This document shows positions 1 through 8,932 of a stretch of DNA of 64,000 bases, piece after piece. Position 1 is the first letter of the stretch. Every line of letters starts with the position of its first letter. Origin of the DNA: Microbispora hainanensis (GTDB taxonomy: Bacteria; Actinomycetota; Actinomycetes; Streptosporangiales; Streptosporangiaceae); contig NZ_VIRM01000012.1 in the NCBI RefSeq assembly GCF_006874475.1, positions 62,001 through 126,000 on the forward strand, read 5' to 3'. A program made the position numbers and the translations under genes. The notes under the pieces are model-generated. The model saw nothing but the letters and a program-made list of their open reading frames with translations. It did no database searches and was not told the origin of the DNA.

Positions 1-1
1 G

Positions 2-847
<846 letters not shown>

Positions 848-918
848 GACGCCTTCGACGCCTGTGCGGCACGGCCCCGGCCGCGCCGCACGGGCGTCCG
901 TCGAAAGGGAGCTGAGAA

Positions 919-1320
919 GTGGCAAAGCTTCGCGTGGGCGTCGTGTCGCCGGAACGTGAGATCTGGACGGGCGAGGCCGACATGGTCATTGCCAAGACCG
1001 TGGACGGCGAGATCGGTATTATGCCGAACCACGCTCCCGTTCTCGGTGTCCTCGTCGAGGGCGGAGTGCTGCGCGTCAAGCGCGGCGACGAAGGCGACCT
1101 CGTGGCCGCGGTGCACGGCGGATTCATCTCCGTCGCCGACAACGACGTGTCGATCCTGGCCGAGGCGGCCGAGCTCGGCTCGGAGGTCGACGTCGCGCGG
1201 GCCAAGGACGCGCTGCAGCGTGCTCAGGCCTCGATCGAGGCCGACCAGGAGGACGCGGACGCACGACTGCAGGCCAAGCGTGCGGCAGCCCGGCTTCGGG
1301 CGGCCGGCGAAGAGGTCTGA
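919..1320 (+). CDS. atpC: ATP synthase F1 subunit epsilon
   Basis: Epsilon subunit, part of the central stalk, which couples rotation and inhibits ATP hydrolysis. The 133-residue protein opens with the family beta-sandwich (KLRVGVVSPEREIWTGEADM, then GEIGIMPNHAPVLGVL) and ends in a helical hairpin rich in Ala, Lys and Glu. The GTG start at 919 is preceded by AAAGGGAGCTGA at 905-916, a good ribosome binding site. It lies directly downstream of atpD and upstream of the DUF2550 gene, which probably belongs to the same transcript. Confidence 0.97.
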   Translation: MAKLRVGVVSPEREIWTGEADMVIAKTVDGEIGIMPNHAPVLGVLVEGGVLRVKRGDEGDLVAAVHGGFISVADNDVSILAEAAELGSEVDVARAKDALQRAQASIEADQEDADARLQAKRAAARLRAAGEEV

Positions 1321-1339
1321 CACCAGGAGGAGGGCGGCA

Positions 1340-1738
1340 TTGGCGGCGCTTGAGATACTCGCGGGCGTCTTCGCCGTGGCCGCGCTCCTCGTCCTCCGGG
1401 GCTTCGTCCTGGCCCGGGCCCGGGGCACGATCGTCTGCCGGGTACGGCACGGCCAGGGGAGCTGGAAGAGCGGGGTCGCCCGCTACGTAGGGGGAGAGCT
1501 CCACTGGATTCCGTTCCTGGGACTCGGCCTGAGGCCGCGCCACGCTATCGCGAGGCGCGGCCTCACCGTTTCCAGCCGGAGAATGCTCGACACGGGTGAG
1601 GGGCCCGCCGGCTACTGGACCGTCGTCTGCTCCGCCGAACGCGGTCCGCTGTCCCTGGCGATGAGCGAGGACGCCCTCACCGGCTTCCTCGCCTGGCTGG
1701 AGTCGGCCCCGCCCAGCGCCCATCTGGACGCCGCGTAA
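1340..1738 (+). CDS. DUF2550 family membrane-anchored protein
   Basis: A 132-residue protein with one N-terminal membrane helix (ILAGVFAVAALLVLRGFVL) followed by a basic, Trp-containing soluble domain. This is the pattern of the actinobacterial DUF2550 family, which commonly follows atpC. The start is read as TTG at 1340 because a strong GGAGGAGGG site lies at 1326-1334, six bases upstream; no ATG or GTG fits better. It begins 19 bases after the atpC stop, so co-transcription with the atp operon is likely. The biochemical role of the family is unknown, and a membrane-associated role near the ATP synthase is only inference. Confidence 0.85.
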   Translation: MAALEILAGVFAVAALLVLRGFVLARARGTIVCRVRHGQGSWKSGVARYVGGELHWIPFLGLGLRPRHAIARRGLTVSSRRMLDTGEGPAGYWTVVCSAERGPLSLAMSEDALTGFLAWLESAPPSAHLDAA

Positions 1739-1773
1739 AACCGTCTCGCCTCTGGCGTGCCCCTCAGTCGCGC

Positions 1774-2364
1774 TCAGCGGGTGGCGCCGGGCCTCCAGAG
1801 GATCTCGTCGCCGGCGGAGGCCACGCGGCAGAGGATGAACATCAGGTCGGACAGGCGGTTCAGATATTTGGCCGTCAGTGGGTTCACGTCGTCGTGCTCC
1901 TCCAGCGCCGCCCAGGCCGACCGCTCGGCCCGCCGTACGATCGTGCGGGCGAGGTGGAGGGAGGCCGTGGCGGGCGCGCCGCCGGGCAGGATGAAGCTGC
2001 GCAGCGGCTTCAGCTCCGCGTTGAACCGGTCGCACTGCTCCTCCAGCCAGGCGATGTACGGCTCCTCGACCCGCAGCGGCGGAAATTCCAGGTTCTCGAC
2101 GACCGGGGTGCACAGGTCGGCGCCGACGTCGAACAACTCGTTCTGCACCCGGCTCAGGACGGCCGTGACGTCCTCGGACAGGCCGCCTGTGGCGAGCGCG
2201 ACGCCGATGGCGGCGTTGGCCTCCTCCACGTCCGCGTAGGCGGTCAGGCGGGGATCGGTCTTACGGGTGCGGCTCATGTCGCCCAGTGCGGTCGTGCCGT
2301 CGTCGCCCGTCTTCGTGTAGATCTTGGACAGGACGACCGGTGTGTCGTTGTCGGCTCGGGTCAT
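1774..2364 (-). CDS. PduO-type cob(I)alamin adenosyltransferase
   Basis: Transfers the adenosyl group of ATP to cob(I)alamin, making adenosylcobalamin, the cofactor of the acyl-CoA mutase encoded at 20258-21940. The 196-residue protein carries the N-terminal ATP-binding signature YTKTGDDGTTALGD and the C-terminal signature VRRAERSAW followed by YLNRLSDLMFILCR, both typical of the trimeric PduO/MMAB fold. The chosen ATG at 2364 gives MTRADNDT; upstream codons lack family similarity. It faces the DUF2550 gene convergently and lies downstream of the TetR gene on the same strand, with a 53-base gap. The family call is secure; supplying the mutase is inference from cofactor logic. Confidence 0.95.
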   Translation of the reverse strand: MTRADNDTPVVLSKIYTKTGDDGTTALGDMSRTRKTDPRLTAYADVEEANAAIGVALATGGLSEDVTAVLSRVQNELFDVGADLCTPVVENLEFPPLRVEEPYIAWLEEQCDRFNAELKPLRSFILPGGAPATASLHLARTIVRRAERSAWAALEEHDDVNPLTAKYLNRLSDLMFILCRVASAGDEILWRPGATR

Positions 2365-2417
2365 GTGGCTCAGCGTAGTCGCCGTGCTCTGCTCAACTCG
2401 GGGGAGGCGGCCGGGGG

Positions 2418-3047
2418 TCACTGGGCGGAGGCCGCCAGGGGACCGTCGGAGGAGAAGGTGCGGCGGAAGATGTACACGGCGGTGTCGATCAGCTGCTCCG
2501 TGGGCGGTGACGGCTCGGTCATCACCCACTCGATGAGTAACTCGGTGATCGCGCCGATGAGCCCGAGCGCCAGCAGGTGGAGATCGAGGGCGGGCACGCG
2601 CGCGCCCCGCGCCGAGGACTCGATGACCTTGGTGAACGACGCCACCGCCTGCTGACGGGCGCCGCTGAGCACGTTGCCCGCCCGCCGGACCTCCAGGTGC
2701 ATGAGACGGGCGCGCCGCACGTCCTTGGTGACGAAGCGGATGTATTCGGCGATGCCGGCGACGATTCGGTCGTCGAGCGTCGGCGGGGCCGCGTCGATGG
2801 CCTCGCTGACCGACGCGAGCGTCTCCTCGATGCACCGCTCGTAAACCGCGCGCATCAGATCCTCGCGGCTGGAGAAGCATTCGTAGAAGGCGCGATTGGA
2901 GATGCGCGCGGTCGCGCAGAGCCTCTCGATGGTGGTTGCGTGGAAGCCGGGTTGGGCGAACAGGGTGTAGGCGGCCGATATGAGCCTTTCCCTCCTGTCT
3001 GCAAGCCTTTCGGCAGCCGACATCCCCCGATAGTCCCGTCCCGCCAC
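2418..3047 (-). CDS. TetR family transcriptional regulator
   Basis: A 209-residue one-component repressor. The N-terminal helix-turn-helix is clear: RERLISAAYTLFAQPGF, then TTIERLCATARISNRAFYECF, then the SSREDLMRAVYE linker helix. The rest is an all-helical ligand domain with no recognisable ligand class. The ATG at 3047 or the internal ATG at 3023 (MSAAERLADRRER) could be the start. It does not sit divergent to a partner, so its target is unclear. An inverted repeat upstream at 3163-3180 could be its own operator. The adenosyltransferase gene follows on the same strand. Confidence 0.9.
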   Translation of the reverse strand: MAGRDYRGMSAAERLADRRERLISAAYTLFAQPGFHATTIERLCATARISNRAFYECFSSREDLMRAVYERCIEETLASVSEAIDAAPPTLDDRIVAGIAEYIRFVTKDVRRARLMHLEVRRAGNVLSGARQQAVASFTKVIESSARGARVPALDLHLLALGLIGAITELLIEWVMTEPSPPTEQLIDTAVYIFRRTFSSDGPLAASAQ

Positions 3048-3162
3048 TTTTCACCTCACCCTGTCATGGTCCCCCCAGAAGTCCCCATTATGAACGCAAG
3101 ATCCTTTTTGTGGAAGTGCTGAGAAATAGGCACTTTCGTGCTATGCCAAAGACGCTCAATAG

Positions 3163-3180
3163 CTTGACATAGCCGTCAAG
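3163..3180. promoter_or_regulatory. Inverted repeat upstream of tetR (possible operator)
   Basis: CTTGAC (3163-3168) and GTCAAG (3175-3180) form perfect 6-base arms around ATAGCC. The element lies in an unusually AT-rich patch (about 3050-3240) in front of the TetR gene that starts at 3047. Its length and symmetry suit a TetR-type operator, but no promoter can be fixed beside it. Confidence 0.4.
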
Positions 3181-3222
3181 AGGTCAGCACGCTTACCAAT
3201 TGGGATAGATCACCCTCGCTGC

Positions 3223-3238
3223 AATTGCATCGGCAATT
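3223..3238. terminator. Small hairpin downstream of the ABC permease gene
   Basis: AATTGC (3223-3228) and GCAATT (3233-3238) are perfect arms around ATCG, 45 bases beyond the permease stop on the minus strand. The stem is short and AT-rich, so it is at best a weak terminator. Confidence 0.25.
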
Positions 3239-3282
3239 ACAGAAGCGCGTGCGAAGGGGCGTGCCCCGGTGTGCTGCCGGGC

Positions 3283-4158
3283 TCACCCGTCGTGCCGCCC
3301 CTTCCAGCGGAACGTCGTCACGCACAGCACGAGACCACCGACGAGCCACGCGCCCAGGACCAGGGCCACCTTGCCCAGCTCGTACGACCCGGTCAGCTCA
3401 AGGGCGGCCCCCGCGTCGCCGAGGAAGACGGATCGGAAGCCCTGGCACATCCACTTGAGCGGGAAGACCGAGGCGGCGTTCACCAGCCAGTCGGGCAGCT
3501 CCGTGATCGGGATGAAGACCCCGGAGACGAACTGCAGCACGACGAACGGCAGGCTGATCACCGCGGTCGCGCTCTTGCCGGAGCGAGGCAGGCCGCTGAC
3601 GGCGATGCCGAGCACCGAGGCGGCCGACACGCCGAGCACGAACACCCAGACGAACGTGAGCCAGGTCGACACCTGTGAGGGCAGCTCCAGGTCGTAGAAC
3701 AGCACCGCGATGGCGAGCAGGACGGCCACCTGGAGGACCGTCATCACCAGTACGCTGGCGATCTTGCCGATGAAGTAGGCCGCACGCGGCATCGGGAGCC
3801 CGACGAGCCGCTTCAGCGTGCCGTCGTCCCGGTCGCCCGCGATGCCGATGCCGAGGTTCTGGAACCCCGTGCCCATCACGCCCGAGCCGATGAGCCCGGC
3901 GGTGTAGAGCTGGGCGACGGTGACGCCGGTGCCCTCGGCGCTGCCGGAGAAGATCGCGGCGAACAGCACCAGGAACACGATCGGCAGGGCGAAGGTGAAG
4001 ACGACGGCGTCCCTCTCCCGGAAGAGCACCTTCGTCTCGACGGCCGCGCGGGCCAGCGCGATCCTCAGCGGAGACGGCAGGGATGCCGCCGCCCGTGGGA
4101 CGGCGGCCGGATCGGAGGCGGCCGGATCGGAGGCGGCCGGATCGGAGGCGGTGGTCAT
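3283..4158 (-). CDS. ABC-2 type transporter permease
   Basis: Membrane subunit of an ABC exporter (291 residues). After a soluble N-terminus there are about six hydrophobic segments, starting with VVFTFALPIVFLVLFAAIF, and the ABC-2 family context KRLVGLPMPRAAYFIGKI. Its ATG overlaps the stop of the ATPase gene by four bases (ATGA, 4155-4158), so the pair is translationally coupled. The N-terminus has an odd low-complexity stretch, three copies of Ala-Ala-Ser-Asp-Pro, encoded by a 15-base tandem repeat. The substrate is unknown; drug or lipid efflux is typical for this architecture. Confidence 0.93.
   Translation of the reverse strand: MTTASDPAASDPAASDPAAVPRAAASLPSPLRIALARAAVETKVLFRERDAVVFTFALPIVFLVLFAAIFSGSAEGTGVTVAQLYTAGLIGSGVMGTGFQNLGIGIAGDRDDGTLKRLVGLPMPRAAYFIGKIASVLVMTVLQVAVLLAIAVLFYDLELPSQVSTWLTFVWVFVLGVSAASVLGIAVSGLPRSGKSATAVISLPFVVLQFVSGVFIPITELPDWLVNAASVFPLKWMCQGFRSVFLGDAGAALELTGSYELGKVALVLGAWLVGGLVLCVTTFRWKGRHDG
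4106..4150. repeat. 15-base tandem repeat, 3 copies, in permease N-terminus
   Basis: Three perfect copies of GCCGGATCGGAGGCG (4106-4120, 4121-4135, 4136-4150) lie just inside the permease start codon and encode a repeated AASDP motif. The period keeps the frame, so copy number can vary without destroying the gene. Confidence 0.9.
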
Positions 4159-5039
4159 GGCGCACTCTCCACGGGTACGGCGGGGGTCTCCAGGGTGCCG
4201 CCGGCAGGCGGCTCCTCCGCCTCGATGAGGCGGAGATACACGTCCTCAAGCGTGGGCCGCGTGACGGTGAGCCCGGGGATCTCCCCGTCATACCTGCGCG
4301 ACAGCTCCAGGACGACCTCGGTGGGGGTGTCGGTCTCGATCTCGCCGTCCGACCAGGCCACCCTGGCCCTCGCGGTGGCCCGGCCGCCCAGGGTGGCGGG
4401 GTCGCCCTGGGCGACCACGCGTCCCCGCGCCACGACCGCCACGCGGTCCGCCAGCGTCTCGGCCTCCTCCAGGTAGTGGGTGGTCAGCACGATCGTCGTG
4501 CCGTCGTGCGCCAGCCCTTCGATGAGCTCCCAGAACCGCCGCCGCGCCTCGGGGTCGAAACCCGTCGTCGGCTCGTCGAGGAACAGCAGTTCGGGACGGC
4601 CGATGACGCCGAGGGCGACGTCCACCCGGCGGCGCTGGCCGCCGGAGAGCTGGCGGATGCGTTTGCCCGCGCTGTCGGTGAGCCCGACCTGTTCCATGAG
4701 CTCGTCCGGATCGCGGGGGTTCGCGTAGTAGGTGGCGAAGTGCCGCAGGGTCTCCCGTACGGTCAACTCCGCCCGGTCGTCGGCGCTCTGCAGCACGATG
4801 CCGATGCGGGACCGCCACTCGCGGGTCGGCCGGGCCGGGTCCCTGCCCAGGACGGTGACCTCTCCCGCGTCGCGTTGGCGGTATCCCTCCAGGATTTCGA
4901 CCGTGGTCGACTTGCCCGCGCCGTTCGGGCCGAGGACGGCGAACACCTCGCCGTGCTCGACGTCCAGGTCCAGGCCCGCGACGGCCTGCACCTCGCCGTA
5001 CCGTTTCGTCAGGCCCCGTACACGTATCGCGTGTTCCAT
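4155..5039 (-). CDS. ABC transporter ATP-binding protein (DrrA/CcmA-like)
   Basis: Cytoplasmic ATPase of the exporter, 294 residues. It shows Walker A GPNGAGKST, the Q-loop VLQSADDR, the ABC signature LSGGQRRRV, Walker B LLFLDEPTTGFDP and the switch histidine in LTTHYLEEAE. The C-terminal extension after the nucleotide-binding domain (GLTVTRPTLEDVYLRL) is typical of DrrA-type drug-efflux ATPases. Start ATG at 5039 gives MEHAIRVRGLTKRYG. It is four-base overlapped with the permease. The TetR gene at 5135-5926 lies upstream on the same strand with a 95-base gap, so joint regulation is possible but not shown. Confidence 0.95.
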   Translation of the reverse strand: MEHAIRVRGLTKRYGEVQAVAGLDLDVEHGEVFAVLGPNGAGKSTTVEILEGYRQRDAGEVTVLGRDPARPTREWRSRIGIVLQSADDRAELTVRETLRHFATYYANPRDPDELMEQVGLTDSAGKRIRQLSGGQRRRVDVALGVIGRPELLFLDEPTTGFDPEARRRFWELIEGLAHDGTTIVLTTHYLEEAETLADRVAVVARGRVVAQGDPATLGGRATARARVAWSDGEIETDTPTEVVLELSRRYDGEIPGLTVTRPTLEDVYLRLIEAEEPPAGGTLETPAVPVESAP

Positions 5040-5134
5040 GCCCCGATGATCCACGCGGAAGGATGACGGGACACCCCCCGATCGGACGATGATCGGCGTC
5101 CTCCGTACGGCGGACGCCCGGCCGGGCCACGCGC

Positions 5135-5926
5135 CTACCGGAGCTGCCCCGTGAGCGCCTGGATGCCGTCCAGAAGCCGCTGCAGGCCGAACCGGTAGGA
5201 CTCGGCGTTCGCCTCCGCGGTCGCCGCGTCGAAGCCTCCCTCGCGCCAGACGCGCGTGATCGCCGGATGCCGGGTCGTGTCGAAGTAGTCCTCCCAGAAC
5301 GAGCCGCGCGCCGCCCACCAGGCGTCCGCTGACTCCCCGGTCGTCCGCTCCACGTGGTCATACTCGGCGCTGACGGCCGCGGCGGCGTCGACGAAGGTGA
5401 CGATCGCCCCCGCGGCCGCGGTCATCTGCCGGGGTGACAGCCCGATGCCCGAGAGCGCGGACAGCAGGTATTCCTGCTGCGCCATCAGGCCCGGGCCCAA
5501 CGGCGGCCGCACCGTGGAGACCTGCCGCAGCCAGGGATGGCGCCGGTACGCCTCCCGGGTGCGTTCGGCGTACAGCTCGATCTGCTCCCGCCAGCCTGCC
5601 GGCCGCGGGTCGCCCGGGCCGGGCAGATCCCGCTCGGCGAGCACCGCGTCGACCATGAGATCGATCAGCTCGGCCTTGCCCGGAACGTAGGTGTAGAGCG
5701 ACATCGTGCCCACGCCGAGTTCCTCCCCGACCCGGCTCATCGACATCGACGCCAGCCCTTCGCGGTCGGCCACCGCCAGGGCGGCACGGACGATCTGGCC
5801 GACGGTCAGCCGGGGCCTGCGCCCCTTGGTCGGCTTGTCGCCGGCGCGTCCGGTGGCCGCATGGTCCCGCCAGAGCAGCGCCAGCGTCCGCTCCGGATCG
5901 CCGCCGCCGCTGCGCTCCACTCCCAT
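5135..5926 (-). CDS. TetR family regulator (TetR_C type), probable repressor of the NmrA-like gene
   Basis: A 263-residue regulator with a 40-residue N-terminal extension before the helix-turn-helix (TVGQIVRAALAVADREGLAS, then MSRVGEELGVGTMSLYTYVP, then KAELIDLMVDAVLAE). The C-terminal part resembles the tetracycline-repressor-like ligand domain. It is divergently arranged with the NAD(P)-binding reductase gene at 5999; the intergenic gap holds a long imperfect palindrome (5946-5984), the usual layout for a repressor of itself and its neighbour. Start ATG 5926 gives MGVERSGGG; a later start at the conserved domain cannot be excluded. Confidence 0.9.
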   Translation of the reverse strand: MGVERSGGGDPERTLALLWRDHAATGRAGDKPTKGRRPRLTVGQIVRAALAVADREGLASMSMSRVGEELGVGTMSLYTYVPGKAELIDLMVDAVLAERDLPGPGDPRPAGWREQIELYAERTREAYRRHPWLRQVSTVRPPLGPGLMAQQEYLLSALSGIGLSPRQMTAAAGAIVTFVDAAAAVSAEYDHVERTTGESADAWWAARGSFWEDYFDTTRHPAITRVWREGGFDAATAEANAESYRFGLQRLLDGIQALTGQLR

Positions 5927-5945
5927 GAGCGTGAATCCTACATTT

Positions 5946-5984
5946 TCGTATGCGGTACGGTTATTCTCTCCGTACGCCATACGA
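5946..5984. promoter_or_regulatory. Palindromic operator between tetR and nmrA-like gene
   Basis: Arms of 15 bases, TCGTATGCGGTACGG (5946-5960) and CCGTACGCCATACGA (5970-5984), match inversely except at the central C/G swap, with a 9-base AT-rich spacer (5961-5969). The element sits between the two divergent start codons and ends 14 bases before the reductase ATG, so a bound repressor would cover both promoters. Confidence 0.75.
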
Positions 5985-5998
5985 GAATGGAGTGAGAC

Positions 5999-6889
5999 AT
6001 GACTGTCCTGGTCACGGGCGCGACGGGCAACGTCGGGCGGATGGTCGTCGAAGGGCTCATCCGGGCCGGTGAGCGGGTGCGCGCGCTCACCCGGCGGCCG
6101 GACGACGCGACGCTGCGGCCGGAGGCGGAGGTGGTGTTCGGTGATCTCGCGGATCCGGCGACGCTGGCCGGGCCGCTGTCCGGCGTCGAGCGCGTCTACC
6201 TGTTCCCGCATCCCGCGACCGCCCAAGCGGTCGTGGAGCAGGTGAAGCGCGCGGGGGCGCGGCGTGTCGTCGTCCTGTCCTCGGGCGCCGTGACCTTCGG
6301 CCTCGACAAGGACTTCCACCTGCCGGTGGAGCGCGCCGTGGAGGAGTCGGGACTGGAGTGGACGCACGTGCGGGCCGGCGAGTTCATGACGAACAGGCTC
6401 GAACTGTGGGGGGAGTCGATCCGCACCGAGCGGGTGGTCCGCGACCCCTTCCCGGAGCAGGCCGGAATTCCCGTGCACGAACGGGACATCGCCGACGTGG
6501 CGGTGCTGGCGCTGACCGAGGACGGCCACGTAGGCGGCGCGTACACCCTCGCCGGTCCCCAGTGGGTGACGCGGCGCGAACAGGTGGCCGCCATCGCCGC
6601 CGCGATCGGCCGGGAGATCCGTTTCGAACAGGTCGGCCGGGAGGAGGCGCGTGAGCTCTACCTCCGGATGGGCGGCTTCGCCGCGGCGAACGCCGACTTC
6701 CTGCTCGGGTTCACGGACTACGGAGGGCGGGAGATCGAGCGGGACACGGACACGGACACGGACATGGACACGGACGCGCGGCCCGCGCCGGAACGCCTGC
6801 CGTTGCCGACGGCCGAGCAGGTCACCGGCCGGCCCGCGCGCACGTTCACCGAGTGGGCCCGTGACCACGCGGCGGACTTCACGGGCTGA
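5999..6889 (+). CDS. NmrA/SDR-like NAD(P)-binding protein
   Basis: A 296-residue atypical short-chain-dehydrogenase-like protein. The N-terminus has the dinucleotide motif VTGATGNVGRMVVEGL followed by a basic RALTRRPDD stretch that suggests NADP preference. The body resembles NmrA/quinone-oxidoreductase-2 proteins (DIADVAVLALTEDGH, GPQWVTRREQ). ATG 5999 has a GGAGTGAG ribosome site at 5989-5996. Oddly, near the C-terminus there is an Asp-Thr run encoded by hexamer repeats (6751-6774) inserted before the last conserved segment. Divergent TetR control is likely; the substrate is unknown. Confidence 0.88.
   Translation: MTVLVTGATGNVGRMVVEGLIRAGERVRALTRRPDDATLRPEAEVVFGDLADPATLAGPLSGVERVYLFPHPATAQAVVEQVKRAGARRVVVLSSGAVTFGLDKDFHLPVERAVEESGLEWTHVRAGEFMTNRLELWGESIRTERVVRDPFPEQAGIPVHERDIADVAVLALTEDGHVGGAYTLAGPQWVTRREQVAAIAAAIGREIRFEQVGREEARELYLRMGGFAAANADFLLGFTDYGGREIERDTDTDTDMDTDARPAPERLPLPTAEQVTGRPARTFTEWARDHAADFTG
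6745..6778. repeat. GACACG hexamer run encoding Asp-Thr repeats
   Basis: Five or more near-identical GACACG/GACATG hexamers encode alternating Asp and Thr within the NmrA-like protein. The period preserves frame. It looks like a slippage expansion in a surface loop. Confidence 0.8.
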
Positions 6890-6909
6890 CCGGGGTCGGA
6901 CAGGGCGCA

Positions 6910-6931
6910 GACCGGGTTCAGACCGGGTTCA
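6910..6931. repeat. 11-base duplication carrying the nucS stop codon
   Basis: Two exact copies of GACCGGGTTCA (6910-6920, 6921-6931). On the minus strand each copy begins with TGA; the second copy's TGA (6929-6931) is the stop codon of nucS, so the stop has been duplicated with the repeat. Confidence 0.85.
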
Positions 6932-7603
6932 GAACAGTGTCGGGTTCTCCGGCTCGATGCCGCGCAGGGCGTCGTAGTCGAGCGTCACGCACTCGATGCC
7001 GCGGTCGGCGGCGAGCACGCGGGCCTGCGGCTTGATCTCCTGGGCCGCGAAGATCCCCTTGACCGGGGCCAGGCGCGGGTCGCGGTTGAGCAGTTCGAGG
7101 TAGCGGGTGAGCTGCTCGACGCCGTCGATGTCGCCGCGCCGCTTGATCTCCACGGCGACCGCGCCGCCGAGGTGGTCGCGGCACAGGATGTCCACGGGGC
7201 CGATGGCGGTCATGTACTCCCTGCGCACCAGCGTCCAGCCGTCGCCGAGCGTGGTGATGTGCTCGGCGAGCAGCTCCTGCAGGTGCGCCTCGACGCCGTC
7301 CTTGCGCAGGCCCGGGTCGACGCCCAGCTCGTGGCTGGAGTCGTGCAGGATCTCCTCGATCGTCAGCACGAGCTTCTCACCGGTCTTGCCGTGCACGACC
7401 GACCAGGTGAGCACGCCGTCGATCTCCTCCTCCCGAACCTTGCAGGGAGGGTTCATCCAGTTCAGAGGCTTGTACGCCCGGTCGTCCGCATGGATCGACA
7501 CGCTTCCGTCCGCCTTCATCAGGATGAGCCGAGGGGCCATGGGGAGATGGGCGGTGAGCCGTCCCACGTAATCCACGCTGCACCGCGCGATGACCAGCCG
7601 CAT
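6929..7603 (-). CDS. nucS: Endonuclease NucS/EndoMS, non-canonical mismatch repair
   Basis: Mismatch-specific double-strand endonuclease that replaces MutS/MutL repair in most actinobacteria. The 224-residue length is normal. The N-terminal DNA-binding domain ([29 protein letters not shown]) is followed by a RecB-like nuclease core with Asp138, Glu152 and Lys154 in VDILCR...AVEIKRRG. The protein ends in PTLF, matching the C-terminal beta-clamp-binding tail of the family. ATG 7603 is the only start in register. It is convergent to the NmrA-like gene, with the stop codon lying in an 11-base duplication. Confidence 0.97.
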   Translation of the reverse strand: MRLVIARCSVDYVGRLTAHLPMAPRLILMKADGSVSIHADDRAYKPLNWMNPPCKVREEEIDGVLTWSVVHGKTGEKLVLTIEEILHDSSHELGVDPGLRKDGVEAHLQELLAEHITTLGDGWTLVRREYMTAIGPVDILCRDHLGGAVAVEIKRRGDIDGVEQLTRYLELLNRDPRLAPVKGIFAAQEIKPQARVLAADRGIECVTLDYDALRGIEPENPTLF

Positions 7604-7811
7604 GTGCGCCAACCCTACCGGGATCGCGGAGGTCCCGAGGCGTTCTGGGAGACTGGCGGGCATGGCCCGGGCAGGGGAGGAGACCGGAGGGTGGGCCGGC
7701 GCGGTGCGCGGGGTTCGCGGCGTCCGCTTGTACGCCGCCCGACCGGGTGCTGGAAGAATGGGCCGTCTTCTCCCGTTCTGCCTACATGAACCCCCCGGAA
7801 GGATGCCCGCC

Positions 7812-8129
7812 GTGAGTCCCCGACGTGCCCGCCGCCGCGGCCCGTTCGAACGCCCGGACGGCCGTGCCGCACGGCCGGTGGGCCCCCAGGTGGCCGGGGT
7901 GGACCGCGTGGAGAGCGCGCACGACGGCGAGTGGGTCGTCCGCAACGTCTCCGGCGCCGCCCAGGGCAAGGGTTACCGGTGCCCGGGGTGCGAGCAGGAG
8001 ATCAGGCCCGGGCTGCCGCACGTGGTGAGCTGGCCGGCCTGGGCCGGGGGAGAGGACGAGCGGCGGCACTGGCACACCACGTGCTGGCGCAACCGGGCCA
8101 ACCGCGGTCCGGGCCGCAGCCGTTATTGA
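7812..8129 (+). CDS. Small conserved protein with CxxC/H/C zinc-site pattern
   Basis: A 105-residue basic protein. After a disordered Arg/Pro-rich N-terminus comes a compact domain with [16 protein letters not shown] and RRHWHTTCW, giving two Cys plus His/Cys ligands that look like a zinc ribbon. GTG 7812 is preferred because GGAAGG at 7797-7802 is nine bases upstream; ATG 7803 abuts that site and is less likely. It is divergent from nucS (208 bases apart) and 20 bases before an alpha/beta hydrolase gene with which it is probably co-transcribed. I recognise the pattern from actinobacterial genomes but know no function. Confidence 0.75.
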   Translation: MSPRRARRRGPFERPDGRAARPVGPQVAGVDRVESAHDGEWVVRNVSGAAQGKGYRCPGCEQEIRPGLPHVVSWPAWAGGEDERRHWHTTCWRNRANRGPGRSRY

Positions 8130-8149
8130 CACGAGCTTTCGGAGTGGGA

Positions 8150-8854
8150 ATGGACATCAGGGCGTCCACGGTGCTGCCTGCCCGGCGCGAGGACATCGAG
8201 CTGCAGACGGCCGACGGGCTCACCCTCGTCGGCGAGGTGGCCGTGCCGGAGAGCCGGCCGCCGGTGGCGACGCTGGTCTGCCTGCATCCTTTGCCCACCC
8301 ACGGCGGGATGATGGACAGCCACGTGCTGCGCAAGGCGTCCTACCGGCTGCCCGCGCTCGCCGACATCGCCGTGCTGCGGTTCAACACCCGCGGCACGAC
8401 CTCCGACCGGGGCACCTCCCAGGGGTCCTTCGACGGGGGCGAGGCGGAGCGGTGGGACGTCGCCGCCGCCCTGGAGTACGCCGACTTCCACGACCTGCCG
8501 AACCCCTGGCTGCTCGGCTGGTCGTTCGGCACGGAGCTGGCGCTGAAGTGGGGCCGCGACCCGATCGTCCAGGGCGCGATCCTGCTGTCGCCGCCGCTGA
8601 AGCGGGCCGGCGAGAAGGACCTCGTCGCCTGGGGCGAGTTCGGCCGTCCTCTGGTGGCCCTGGTGCCGGAGCACGACGACTACCTGCAGCCCGAGGAGGC
8701 CGTACGCCGGTTCGCGGCGGCGCCGCAGGCGGAGGTCGTCGGCGTGGAGGGAGCCAAGCACCTGTGGGTCGGCGAGCCGTACGTGCGGATCGTGCTGAAC
8801 GAGATCGTCAAGCGGGTGAACCCGCCCGCCGCGCCGCTGCCGACCACGGTCTGA
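8150..8854 (+). CDS. Alpha/beta hydrolase
   Basis: A 234-residue protein of the alpha/beta hydrolase fold. The strand-turn LVCLHPLPTHGGMMDS and the nucleophile elbow GWSFGTELA (Ser) are visible; a late ALVPEHDDYLQPE segment supplies the acid and GAKHLWVGEP the histidine. The long N-terminal beta-meander (IELQTADGLTLVGEVAVPES) resembles dienelactone-hydrolase or serine-aminopeptidase-like members that act on small esters. ATG 8150 has GGAG at 8141-8144. It follows the zinc-ribbon-like gene closely. The substrate cannot be told. Confidence 0.88.
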   Translation: MDIRASTVLPARREDIELQTADGLTLVGEVAVPESRPPVATLVCLHPLPTHGGMMDSHVLRKASYRLPALADIAVLRFNTRGTTSDRGTSQGSFDGGEAERWDVAAALEYADFHDLPNPWLLGWSFGTELALKWGRDPIVQGAILLSPPLKRAGEKDLVAWGEFGRPLVALVPEHDDYLQPEEAVRRFAAAPQAEVVGVEGAKHLWVGEPYVRIVLNEIVKRVNPPAAPLPTTV

Positions 8855-8932
8855 ACGTGACGGACGGGCCGCCGGGGTCGCGAATCGGTGACGAACGGCG
8901 GCGGCGGGCGCGCGGCGCGTTACCGTGACCTG

